Source: Bacteroidales bacterium UBA1410
GTDB lineage: Bacteria > Bacteroidota > Bacteroidia > Bacteroidales > Dysgonomonadaceae
Assembly (NCBI GenBank): GCA_002305015.1
Contig: DBPW01000042.1
Span: forward strand, 1-51,447
Length of the DNA: 51,447 bases
Direction of reading: 5' to 3'
The notes below the pieces were generated by a model. It saw only the letters and a list, made by a program, of their open reading frames with translations. It made no database searches and was not told where the DNA came from. The position numbers and the translations under genes were made by a program. Below are positions 16,591 through 25,175 of the stretch, in pieces; within the stretch, counting starts at the first letter, position 1, and each line of letters starts with the position of its first letter.

Positions 16591-16619
16591 TATTTTTGTT
16601 TGCATTATTGCGATGCAAA
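16591..16619 (+). promoter_or_regulatory. lon promoter -7 element with adjacent inverted repeat
   Basis: TATTTTTG (16591-16598) matches TAnnTTTG. Directly after it, TTTGCAT (16599-16605) and ATGCAAA (16613-16619) form an inverted repeat around 7 bp, where the transcript would begin. A second -7-like box, TATATTTG, lies at 16537-16544. The repeat is a good position for a repressor site. Confidence 0.5.
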
Positions 16620-16673
16620 AGCTTTTCTTTTCATAAAGCAAAAAATAAATTACAACTGAAGTAAAGATTGATT

Positions 16674-19160
16674 ATGTTTCAAAGAAAAATATATAGCCAC
16701 GATACCGAAGAAACGGATCCTAATTTTATTTCCTTTATTGCGGACGATTTTATGGATAACAACAAAGAAATAGACAATTCGCTTCTACCCGATATCATAC
16801 CTATTTTACCCCTCCGAAACACCGTTATTTTCCCGGGAAGCAGCCTCCCCATTTCGGTGGGTAGAGAAAAATCGCTCAAACTCATTAAGTCGCTGGGAAA
16901 AAAACAACGCTATATTGGATTGGTATGCCAAAAAGATGGCAATATCGAAAATCCCGAATCGGACGATTTGTATCGCGTTGGTGTTATTGCCGAAGTAATG
17001 AGAGTGATCGAATTGGCCAATGATAATCTCAGTATCATCATTCAAGCAAAAAAAAGATTCGAATGGCATGAAATGGTGCAATCGGAGCCTTTCTTTAAAG
17101 CACGGTATAAAATAAAAGAATCTATCCCTGCTTCGAAAAACGACAAGGAATATGTAGCCGTTCTCGATTCCATCCGCGATACCATGATCCAAATGTTGCA
17201 ACTATTAGGCGAACCACCTAAAGAACTGTTGCAAACACTAAACAATGAAGCTTTTTTGGATATGCTGGTAAGCTATTGTGCTACTAATCTTCCTATTGAC
17301 AGTCGTGAAAAACAGGAATTGCTAAACATTGACGATGAAAAAGAACAAGCCTTCCGACTGCTGATGATCCTGAATCGCGAAATGCAGGTGTTGGAGTTGA
17401 AAATGAATATTCAAATGAAGACTCGCGAAGATCTTAATCAGCAGCAAAAAGAATACTATCTGCAACAACAACTCAAAACCATTCAGGAAGAGTTGGGAGG
17501 CAATGTTCAACAGCTTGAAATCGACGAATTTCGTAAAAAAGCCAAAGAGAAAAAATGGAGTACCGAGGTTGCTGAAATATTCGAAAAAGAAGTAAAAAAA
17601 CTGGAACGATTAAGTCCCCAGTCACCCGATTATTCCATACAATACGGATACCTGCAAACCATTGTAGAATTGCCGTGGAATGAATTTACTCCGGACAATT
17701 TCGATCTGAAAAATGCACAGAAGATTCTCGATCGTGATCATTTTGGAATGGAAAAAGTAAAAGAACGTATTATCGAACACTTGGCGGTTCTGAAGCTCAA
17801 AGGAGATATGAAATCACCCATCCTTTGCTTGTATGGACCTCCCGGAGTGGGGAAAACTTCGCTGGGAAAATCCATAGCCGAAGCCCTGAACCGAAAATAT
17901 GTTCGTATTTCTCTTGGAGGATTGCATGACGAAGCCGAGATCAGGGGGCATCGCCGCACTTATATCGGCGCCATTCCCGGTAGAATCATTCAAAATATTC
18001 AGAAGGCCGGCTCCTCAAATCCTGTTTTTGTATTGGATGAAATAGACAAGATCGGCAGCGATTTTCGTGGCGACCCGGCTTCTGCCCTGCTTGAGGTGTT
18101 GGATCCCGAACAAAATTCGGCATTTCACGACAATTATCTTTCCATCGATTACGATTTATCGAAAGTTCTTTTCATTGCTACAGCCAACAACCTAAACACT
18201 ATTCCGCAGCCTCTTTTGGATAGAATGGAACTGATTAATGTGGGAGGATATATCACTGAAGAAAAAATCGAAATAGCTGCACGTCATCTTCTTCCCAAAG
18301 AATTGGATAATCACGGCATTCCCCGAGATGCTTTCAATATCCCGAAAAATACACTGGAAAAAATAATCGAAAATTACACGCGTGAATCCGGCGTGCGGGA
18401 ATTGGAAAAGCAGATTGCAAAAATTCTGCGAAAAATAGCCCGGAAAATAGCTGACAACCAAGAATATCCCAAAGAACTGCAAGTTAGTGATTTAAACGAA
18501 TACCTCGGTGTGGAGCCCTATACCAAAGAAAGTTATCAAGGTAATGAATATGCAGGTGTCGTAACCGGCCTGGCATGGACAGCCGTAGGTGGAGAAATTT
18601 TGTTTGTAGAAAGCTCGTTAAGCAGAGGAAAAGGATCGAAACTCACCATAACCGGCAATTTGGGTGATGTAATGAAAGAATCGGCCATGCTGGCAATGGA
18701 ATATATTCGTTCCCATGCCGAAGAATTGGGTATCGATCCGGAAGTTTTCGAAAGCTGGAATACGCACATTCATGTTCCCGAAGGAGCTATTCCAAAAGAC
18801 GGTCCTTCGGCAGGAATAACAATGATCACCTCACTTGCTTCGGCATACACGCAGCGGAAAGTGAAAGCCAATTTGGCCATGACGGGTGAAATTACATTGC
18901 GAGGAAAGGTGCTGCCGGTGGGCGGCATCAAAGAAAAAATTCTTGCTGCCAAACGCGCCGGTATCAAAGAAATTATTTTGAGTGCCGAAAACAAAAAAGA
19001 TATAGAGGAAATTAAACCCTCCTATCTTAAAGGACTTAAATTTCATTATGTGAATGACGTAAAAGAAGTTTTAGAAATTGCTTTACTAAAACAAAAAGTA
19101 AAGAATCCCAAAGATTTTACCCTCAAGAAAGAAAAAACCAAATTGCAAATAGACAACTGA
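16674..19160 (+). CDS. lon: ATP-dependent protease Lon
   Basis: An 828-residue cytosolic protease that degrades damaged and regulatory proteins. The N-terminal substrate-binding domain begins at about residue 40 (IPILPLRNTVIFPG), followed by a coiled region (QKEYYLQQQLKTIQEELG). The AAA+ module has Walker A GPPGVGKTS near 387 and Walker B FVLDEIDKIG. The protease domain has the catalytic serine in KDGPSAGI (about 710) and the lysine in GGIKEKILAA (about 753). The ATG at 16674 is preferred over a TTG two codons earlier. The gene is monocistronic with its own terminator. Confidence 0.97.
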   Translation: MFQRKIYSHDTEETDPNFISFIADDFMDNNKEIDNSLLPDIIPILPLRNTVIFPGSSLPISVGREKSLKLIKSLGKKQRYIGLVCQKDGNIENPESDDLYRVGVIAEVMRVIELANDNLSIIIQAKKRFEWHEMVQSEPFFKARYKIKESIPASKNDKEYVAVLDSIRDTMIQMLQLLGEPPKELLQTLNNEAFLDMLVSYCATNLPIDSREKQELLNIDDEKEQAFRLLMILNREMQVLELKMNIQMKTREDLNQQQKEYYLQQQLKTIQEELGGNVQQLEIDEFRKKAKEKKWSTEVAEIFEKEVKKLERLSPQSPDYSIQYGYLQTIVELPWNEFTPDNFDLKNAQKILDRDHFGMEKVKERIIEHLAVLKLKGDMKSPILCLYGPPGVGKTSLGKSIAEALNRKYVRISLGGLHDEAEIRGHRRTYIGAIPGRIIQNIQKAGSSNPVFVLDEIDKIGSDFRGDPASALLEVLDPEQNSAFHDNYLSIDYDLSKVLFIATANNLNTIPQPLLDRMELINVGGYITEEKIEIAARHLLPKELDNHGIPRDAFNIPKNTLEKIIENYTRESGVRELEKQIAKILRKIARKIADNQEYPKELQVSDLNEYLGVEPYTKESYQGNEYAGVVTGLAWTAVGGEILFVESSLSRGKGSKLTITGNLGDVMKESAMLAMEYIRSHAEELGIDPEVFESWNTHIHVPEGAIPKDGPSAGITMITSLASAYTQRKVKANLAMTGEITLRGKVLPVGGIKEKILAAKRAGIKEIILSAENKKDIEEIKPSYLKGLKFHYVNDVKEVLEIALLKQKVKNPKDFTLKKEKTKLQIDN

Positions 19161-19176
19161 CTTTCATTAGTCCAAT

Positions 19177-19206
19177 AAAAAACCCTGCTGAACCGCAGGG
19201 TTTTTT
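19177..19206 (+). terminator. Intrinsic terminator of lon
   Basis: AAAAACCCTGC and GCAGGGTTTTT form a stem with a TGAACC loop and T run, 17 bp after the lon stop. The A run on the other side means it could also end the convergent sigma factor transcript. Confidence 0.9.
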
Positions 19207-19240
19207 ATTGAAAAATACACCTATAAATTAAATTCATTTC

Positions 19241-19747
19241 TTACCTGAAATCTTTCAGCATTTCCTGAAGACGTTTCCGAGCAAAGAAAATCCTACTTTT
19301 TACTGTTCCGATCGGAAGACCTAAATGCTGAGCAATCTCTTCATATTTGTACCCTGCAACATGCATCGAAAAAGGAATTTTATATTCATCGGTAAAACTA
19401 TTGATGGCCATATTAATCTCTTTAATGGTATAAGCACCATCCGGAGTATCAAAACCCGAATCCTGGGGCAAGTTCAAATGATATAAATTTTCTGTTTTAT
19501 CTATAACTGTCTGGCTTCTCACTACTTTGCGATAATTATTCACGAAAATATTATGCATAATGGTAAAAACCCACCCCTTGAAATTAATATTTTCATAATA
19601 TTTCTCCCTATTGTCCAACACGCGAAGCGTTGTTTCCTGCATTAAATCTCTTGCTTCTTCTCTATTTGCTGTAAGCGTCAATGCAAAATTAAGCATGTTA
19701 TCTTGCAATCCTAGGAGCTTGTTTTCGAAAGAATCATTTGATTTCAT
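19241..19747 (-). CDS. RNA polymerase sigma factor, ECF-like, sigma-70 family
   Basis: The 168-residue protein has sigma region 2 (LTANREEARDLMQETTLRVLDN and FKGWVFTIMHNIFVNNYR) and region 4 (PFSMHVAGYKYEEIAQHLGLPIGTVKSRIFFARKRL). It directs core polymerase to a subset of promoters. There is no anti-sigma gene next to it, unlike the other sigma factor in this window. ATG at 19747 was chosen; an alternative is at 19756. It diverges from htpG across about 390 bp. Confidence 0.9.
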   Translation of the reverse strand: MKSNDSFENKLLGLQDNMLNFALTLTANREEARDLMQETTLRVLDNREKYYENINFKGWVFTIMHNIFVNNYRKVVRSQTVIDKTENLYHLNLPQDSGFDTPDGAYTIKEINMAINSFTDEYKIPFSMHVAGYKYEEIAQHLGLPIGTVKSRIFFARKRLQEMLKDFR

Positions 19748-19756
19748 AAGAATCAT

Positions 19757-20149
19757 TTTTTGTGTGTTAACGGACTTCCAGTATATAGATTATCAAAAAT
19801 CTTTCCACTTTCATCCATAACAAAGATAAAAATATATTTTTTAAAAACACAATTATTTTTTCTCTCCTTATAATTAAATAGTGTTAACAAATAAAGCAAA
19901 CATGTTATTCACTGATTATCAAATAGATAACATGTTAAAAAATACAGAAATTCACCACCTATTATCAATCGATTTTATCTATATCTATAAACTGAAAAAT
20001 AAATTACAAAAATAACGCATATCGTCCATTCAATATCGACAATAAGACAGTATAAATAAAGAAAAAATGGCTTATTCCTATATTGATGACGAAATGGCAT
20101 ATTATTTGCACCATCCGATAAGGAATAATCACCTAAAAAAATAAGATAT
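19757..20149. promoter_or_regulatory. Long AT-rich divergent spacer with paired AACATGTT palindromes
   Basis: The 390-bp stretch between the sigma factor and htpG has no protein gene of note. AACATGTTAT (19899-19908) and ATAACATGTT (19927-19936) are exact inverted copies, each containing the palindrome AACATGTT. A TATTATTTG box (20100-20108) resembles a stretched -7 element for htpG. A 25-codon reading frame, starting MAYSYIDDEM, spans 20067-20144 and ends 5 bp before the htpG ATG. Confidence 0.45.
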
Positions 20150-22042
20150 ATGCAAAAAGAAGGACGTATTGGGGTAACGACAGAAAATATATTCCCCATC
20201 ATCAAAAAATTCTTGTACAGCGATCATGAAATTTTTTTACGTGAAGTCATATCCAATGCGGTTGATGCAACTCAGAAATTAAAAACGCTGGCTGATAAAG
20301 GTGAATTCAAAGGAGAATTGGGAGATCTGTCCATACGGGTTTCGATCGACAAAAAAGCAAAAACGCTGACAATATCCGATCGGGGAATCGGCATGACCCC
20401 GGAAGAACTCGATAAATACATCAATCAGATCGCCCTATCCTCCGCCAATGAATTTCTGGAAAAATACAAAGATAGTGCAAATGCTATTATTGGTCACTTT
20501 GGATTGGGCTTTTATTCAACCTTCATGGTTTCCAAAAAAGTAGAGATCATTACCAAATCCTACAAAGAAGATGCTCCGGCTATTAAATGGTCTTGCGAAG
20601 GAACGCCCGATTATAAAATAGAAGAAGCAGAGAAAAAGGATAGAGGAACGGACGTCATTTTATATATTGACGATGAAAACAAAGAATTTTTAGAAAAAGA
20701 AAAAATCGAATCCTTATTAAAGAAATACTGTAGATTTCTGCCTATTCCTATAGTTTTCGGGAAAAAACAGGAATGGAAAGACGGGAAGTATGTTGAAACG
20801 GATGAAGACAACATTATCAATAATACCAATCCGTTATGGAAACGAAAACCATCGGAATTGAAAGATGAAGACTACCTAAACTTCTATCACGAACTCTACC
20901 CGATGACATTCGATGAACCGTTGTTTTGGATCCACCTCAATGTGGATTACCCTTTCCATCTAACAGGAATTTTGTACTTCCCCCGCATAAAAAGCAACCT
21001 CGATTTACAAAAAAACAAGATTCAACTGTACTGCAATCAAGTATTTGTAACCGATTCGGTTGAAGGTATCGTACCGGAATTTCTAACGCTGCTTCATGGC
21101 GTTATCGACTCGCCGGATATTCCTTTAAACGTATCTCGCTCCTATCTGCAGAGTGATAAAAATGTAAAGAAAATATCCAATCATATCACCAAAAAAGTTG
21201 CAGACAAACTGGAAGAAATTTTCAAAAAAGATCGTTCTCAATTCGAAGAAAAATGGGAAGGACTTAAGTTGTTTATCCAGTATGGCATGCTGACGGAAGA
21301 AAAATTTTACGAAAGAGCCGTTAAATTCTGTCTGTTGAAAAACATTGACGGAAAATATTTTACCCTGGAAGAATACAAGACGCTTATCGAAAGCAATCAA
21401 ACGGACAAAAACGGAACGTTGGTTTACTTGTACGCTACGAATAAGGACGATCAATATGCCTTCATTGATGCAGCAAAAGAAAAAGGATACGACGTATTGC
21501 TAATGGATGGGCAACTTGACATCCCTTGGATGGGACTCATTGAACATAAATTCGAAAAGACCCGTTTTGTACGTGTAGATAGCGACACCGTTGAACACTT
21601 GATAGAAAAAGAAGAAACAGCAAAAGTTGAACTTTCCGATAAGGAAAAAGAAGCGCTGAGCGAGATCGTGAAATCCCAATTGCCAAAGATGGACAAAACC
21701 GAATTTGTCGTGGAATTTAAAGCATTGGGAGAAACCGGCAAACCCATTCAAATCACGCAGGATGAATTCTCTCGCCGTATGAAAGACATGTCTGCAATAC
21801 AACCGGGTATGTCTTTCTATGGAGAAATGCCCGATATTTATCAGGTAATAGTAAACACCGGGCACCCCCTAATCAAGGAAATTGTTAGCGAAACAGCAGG
21901 TAAAGAAAAAGAGGAACTCATCCAATATGCTTCAGAGAATAAAAAACTGAAACAAATGATAGATCTTGCGCTGCTTTCCAACAGCATGCTAAAAGGGGAA
22001 GCGCTCAGTGATTTTATCAAACGCAGCATTGAAATGATGTAA
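20150..22042 (+). CDS. htpG: Molecular chaperone HtpG (Hsp90)
   Basis: A 630-residue cytosolic Hsp90. The GHKL ATPase motifs are intact: REVISNAVDATQKLK with the catalytic glutamate, SDRGIGM, and GHFGLGFYS. The middle domain includes NVSRSYLQSD with the ATP-contacting arginine, and the C-terminal dimerisation part ends normally. It is a monocistronic unit with a terminator. The divergent sigma factor and the palindromes upstream suggest a possible stress-control link, which is inference. Confidence 0.97.
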   Translation: MQKEGRIGVTTENIFPIIKKFLYSDHEIFLREVISNAVDATQKLKTLADKGEFKGELGDLSIRVSIDKKAKTLTISDRGIGMTPEELDKYINQIALSSANEFLEKYKDSANAIIGHFGLGFYSTFMVSKKVEIITKSYKEDAPAIKWSCEGTPDYKIEEAEKKDRGTDVILYIDDENKEFLEKEKIESLLKKYCRFLPIPIVFGKKQEWKDGKYVETDEDNIINNTNPLWKRKPSELKDEDYLNFYHELYPMTFDEPLFWIHLNVDYPFHLTGILYFPRIKSNLDLQKNKIQLYCNQVFVTDSVEGIVPEFLTLLHGVIDSPDIPLNVSRSYLQSDKNVKKISNHITKKVADKLEEIFKKDRSQFEEKWEGLKLFIQYGMLTEEKFYERAVKFCLLKNIDGKYFTLEEYKTLIESNQTDKNGTLVYLYATNKDDQYAFIDAAKEKGYDVLLMDGQLDIPWMGLIEHKFEKTRFVRVDSDTVEHLIEKEETAKVELSDKEKEALSEIVKSQLPKMDKTEFVVEFKALGETGKPIQITQDEFSRRMKDMSAIQPGMSFYGEMPDIYQVIVNTGHPLIKEIVSETAGKEKEELIQYASENKKLKQMIDLALLSNSMLKGEALSDFIKRSIEMM

Positions 22043-22084
22043 GGAAATTCACAAGGGACTGCAGAAGAAGTCAAAGCCATTGAG

Positions 22085-22120
22085 AACCGGTAAATGATTT
22101 ATCATTGTTTACCGGTTTTT
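22085..22120 (+). terminator. Intrinsic terminator of htpG
   Basis: AACCGGTAAA (22085-22094) pairs with TTTACCGGTT (22108-22117), and a T run follows. Confidence 0.9.
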
Positions 22121-22242
22121 TTACTTCCATCCAATTCCTATCTATTTTCCTTCCTAACCCCATTTATCTTCCATAAAGCATGTAAAATTTGTAAAAAAGG
22201 ATTTTTTACGGGTTAGCACCCTAATTGATAAAAATTATCGTG

Positions 22243-22250
22243 TAAATTTG
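22243..22250 (+). promoter_or_regulatory. -7 element of coaA
   Basis: TAAATTTG matches TAnnTTTG and lies 19 bp before the ATG. The nearest TTG upstream is only 15 bp away, shorter than ideal. Confidence 0.55.
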
Positions 22251-22269
22251 CAGAACGAAAATAAATAAA

Positions 22270-23223
22270 ATGAATAAACAACCCTACGAGGTAACTTACT
22301 CACCTTTTCGAAGTTTTACACGAAAAGAATGGAGCATGCTCGAGGAGCACCCAATGTTCCCTGTTTCCGACATCGATGTCTCAAACCTGCAAGCGCTTAA
22401 TGAACCCCTTACCATACAAGAGATAGAAGAGATTTACCTCCCCATGATAAGGTTGCTGCAGATACACATTACACACTACCGAAATCTGCATAACGAACGC
22501 GACCAATTCTTCCACAATACCAGTCGCCGCATTCCCTACATTATCGGCATAGCCGGCAGTGTAGCGGCGGGGAAAAGCACTACCGCACGTGTCCTGCAGA
22601 AATTGCTTTCTATGACACCCGAAAACCCAAAAGTTGAACTCATTACAACCGATGGTTTTTTATACCCGAATGCCGAGCTCGAACGAAGAGGAATTTTCAA
22701 CAAAAAAGGATTCCCCGAAAGTTACGATGCAAAACGTCTGCTATCTTTTCTTGCTGACGTAAAATCAGGACGCGACATACTTGAAGCTCCTGTGTATTCG
22801 CATCTGTATTATGATGTCATGCCCAATCAAACTCAGCTAATTGAAAGACCGGATATCTTAATTGTAGAAGGTATTAATATTTTACAAGTTACCATAAACA
22901 AAAAATCGAGGCATAAAGTATTTGTATCCGATTTTTTCGATTTTTCCATTTATGTAGATGCCGGCGAAAAAGATCTTCGCAAATGGTACGTGGAACGTTT
23001 CAAAAAACTCCAAGAAACCGCTTTTCGGAATCCTGAATCTTATTTTCATCGCTATGCTTCCTATTCCGAAAAAGAACTGGAAGAATTTGCAAATAAAGTT
23101 TGGGATGAAGTCAATCTTCCTAATTTAAAGCAAAACATTTTACCCACCCGTTTCCGCGCTGATCTGATTTTAGAAAAAGGAGAATGCCATTTTGTCAGAG
23201 GAGTAAGAATCCGTAAAATCTAA
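22270..23223 (+). CDS. coaA: Pantothenate kinase, type I
   Basis: A 317-residue P-loop kinase that phosphorylates pantothenate, the first step of CoA synthesis. Walker A GIAGSVAAGKSTTARVL starts near residue 93; ITTDGFLYPN, RKGFPESYD-like KKGFPESYDAKRLL, PVYSHLYYDV and RPDILIVEGINILQ are signature segments. Length and the N-terminal PYEVTYSPFRSFTRKEW match CoaA. Many Bacteroidetes instead use the type III enzyme CoaX, so this form is notable. It is monocistronic. Confidence 0.94.
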   Translation: MNKQPYEVTYSPFRSFTRKEWSMLEEHPMFPVSDIDVSNLQALNEPLTIQEIEEIYLPMIRLLQIHITHYRNLHNERDQFFHNTSRRIPYIIGIAGSVAAGKSTTARVLQKLLSMTPENPKVELITTDGFLYPNAELERRGIFNKKGFPESYDAKRLLSFLADVKSGRDILEAPVYSHLYYDVMPNQTQLIERPDILIVEGINILQVTINKKSRHKVFVSDFFDFSIYVDAGEKDLRKWYVERFKKLQETAFRNPESYFHRYASYSEKELEEFANKVWDEVNLPNLKQNILPTRFRADLILEKGECHFVRGVRIRKI

Positions 23224-23254
23224 GAAGAGCAACGCAATCAGCGTTGCTCTTCTT
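23222..23254. terminator. Bidirectional terminator between coaA and fumarase
   Basis: A perfect 14-bp stem (AAGAAGAGCAACGC with GCGTTGCTCTTCTT) with an AATCA loop begins within the coaA stop codon and lies between convergent genes. Confidence 0.8.
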
Positions 23255-23274
23255 GATTTTCGACATACCGCTTT

Positions 23275-24918
23275 TTAGTTGCCATATGCGCACGTTGGTG
23301 TTTGAACCACTTTGAAAAAATCGTTACCCTTGTCATCAATCAGAATAAAAGCCGGAAAATCTTCTACTTCGATTTTCCATATAGCCTCCATTCCAAGCTC
23401 AGGATATTCCACACATTCCAGTTTTTTAATGTGATTTTGAGCCAAAATAGCGGCTGGTCCGCCGATACTTCCAAGATAGAAACCACCATGTTTTTTGCAA
23501 GCATCCACAACTTGTTGACTACGATTTCCCTTCCCGATCATAATCATACTGCCCCCGTGCGATTGAAACTCGTCCACATAAGGATCCATCCGATTTGAAG
23601 TGGTAGGTCCCATCGAACCCGAAATATAACCTTTCGGAGTTTTTGCAGGACCTGCATAAAACACAGGATGATCTTTAAAATATTGAGGCAGGTCTTCACC
23701 TCTATCCAACCGTTCTTTAAGTTTTGCATGAGCGATATCGCGAGCCACAATAACCGTCCCGCTCAACGACAAACGAGTAGAAACAGGGTATTTGCTAAGT
23801 TCGGCCAAAACTTCTTTCATGGGGCGATTTAGGTCTATTTTGATACCTCCGGCATCTCCGGCTTGACGATATTTTTCAGGAATAAACCGACCGGGATTGT
23901 CCTCCAATTTCTCAAGCCAGATACCTTCTTTAGTGATCTTTGCCTTAATGTTGCGATCGGCCGAGCACGAAACACCCATTCCCACAGGACAGGAAGCTGC
24001 ATGACGCGGCAAACGGATAACCCGCACATCATGAGCAAAATATTTCCCACCAAACTGGGCTCCTAATCCTAATTCTTCGGACGCTTTTTTCAGTTTTTCT
24101 TCCAATTCGTAATCACGAAAAGCCTGCCCCCATTCATTACCAACAGAAGGAAGATTATCGTAATATTTTGCCGAAGCCAGTTTTACGGTTTTCAAATTAG
24201 CCTCGGCGGAAGTACCCCCAATCACAAAAGCAATATGATAAGGAGGACAAGCAGCGGTACCCAGTGTTTTCATTTTTTCAATCAAAAAACTCTCCAGTTT
24301 ATCAGGTCTGAGCAATGCTTTGGTCTCCTGATACAAATAGGTTTTATTTGCCGATCCGCCACCCTTCGCAATGCAAAGAAATTCATATTCATCTCCCGGA
24401 ACAGCATATAAATCAATTTGTGCGGGAAGATTACAACCGGTATTCACTTCCTCATACATCGTAAGAGGAGCAATTTGTGAATAACGAAAATTTTCATTCA
24501 CAAACGTATTGTAAACGCCCTTTGATAAGGCTTCTGCATCATTGCCTTCTGTCCAAACACGTTGCCCTTTCTTCCCGATAATAATTGCTGTTCCGGTATC
24601 TTGACAGAAGGGAAGTACTCCTTTAGCAGAAATCTCAGCATTACGCAGAAAAGTCAACGCCACAAATTTATCATTCTCACTTGCTTCAGGATCTTCCAAA
24701 ATCTTGGCAACCTGTTTTTGATGTTCGGGACGGAGCAAAAATTCCACATCACGAAATGCGTGCTGAGCCAATAAGGTTAGCCCTTCAGGCTCAATTTTCA
24801 ATATTTCTTTTCCATCGAAATTCGAAATCGACACATAGTCTTTCGTCAGCAAATAATATTCGGTATCATCTTTCGACAAAGGAAAGGGATCTTGATACTT
24901 AAATGGTTTTACACTCAT
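23275..24918 (-). CDS. Fumarate hydratase, class I (iron-sulfur)
   Basis: The 547-residue enzyme interconverts fumarate and malate, used by anaerobic Bacteroidetes in the reductive branch to succinate. It has the class I layout with N-terminal alpha and C-terminal beta parts fused. Cluster cysteines are C105 in VLPFCQDTGTA, the one in TAACPPYHIAF, and the one in AASCPVGMGVSCS. GYISGSMGPTTSNRMD and GKGNRSQQV in the C-terminal part are also typical. The [4Fe-4S] cluster makes it oxygen-sensitive, consistent with an anaerobe. Confidence 0.96.
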   Translation of the reverse strand: MSVKPFKYQDPFPLSKDDTEYYLLTKDYVSISNFDGKEILKIEPEGLTLLAQHAFRDVEFLLRPEHQKQVAKILEDPEASENDKFVALTFLRNAEISAKGVLPFCQDTGTAIIIGKKGQRVWTEGNDAEALSKGVYNTFVNENFRYSQIAPLTMYEEVNTGCNLPAQIDLYAVPGDEYEFLCIAKGGGSANKTYLYQETKALLRPDKLESFLIEKMKTLGTAACPPYHIAFVIGGTSAEANLKTVKLASAKYYDNLPSVGNEWGQAFRDYELEEKLKKASEELGLGAQFGGKYFAHDVRVIRLPRHAASCPVGMGVSCSADRNIKAKITKEGIWLEKLEDNPGRFIPEKYRQAGDAGGIKIDLNRPMKEVLAELSKYPVSTRLSLSGTVIVARDIAHAKLKERLDRGEDLPQYFKDHPVFYAGPAKTPKGYISGSMGPTTSNRMDPYVDEFQSHGGSMIMIGKGNRSQQVVDACKKHGGFYLGSIGGPAAILAQNHIKKLECVEYPELGMEAIWKIEVEDFPAFILIDDKGNDFFKVVQTPTCAYGN

Positions 24919-24991
24919 AATTTAATTGATTTATTATTCTATTTTGTGTGACTATTAGAGAACAGCGAAGCATTTGCTACTCCCGTCCTTG

Positions 24992-24999
24992 CAAAAATA
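24992..24999 (-). promoter_or_regulatory. -7 element of the fumarase gene
   Basis: On the reverse strand TATTTTTG matches TAnnTTTG, giving a leader of about 70 nt. The rest of the 257-bp divergent spacer shows nothing further. Confidence 0.45.
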
Positions 25000-25138
25000 C
25001 AAAGAAAAATGGTCTCACTGAAAGAGAAAGGACACAAAAAAATAAAAATCACCATAAAAGTAAATGAGCAAAACCTTTTGCATTTATATTTTTTAAATTT
25101 TTAATCCACAACGGTGTGTACTTTTCTGTAAATAGAAT

Positions 25139-25146
25139 TAAATTTG
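25139..25146 (+). promoter_or_regulatory. -7 element of the purF-like operon
   Basis: TAAATTTG matches TAnnTTTG, 29 bp before the ATG at 25176. No clear -33 element is present. Confidence 0.5.
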
Positions 25147-25175
25147 TAGCTTAATTAAGGGAAGATAATATATAA

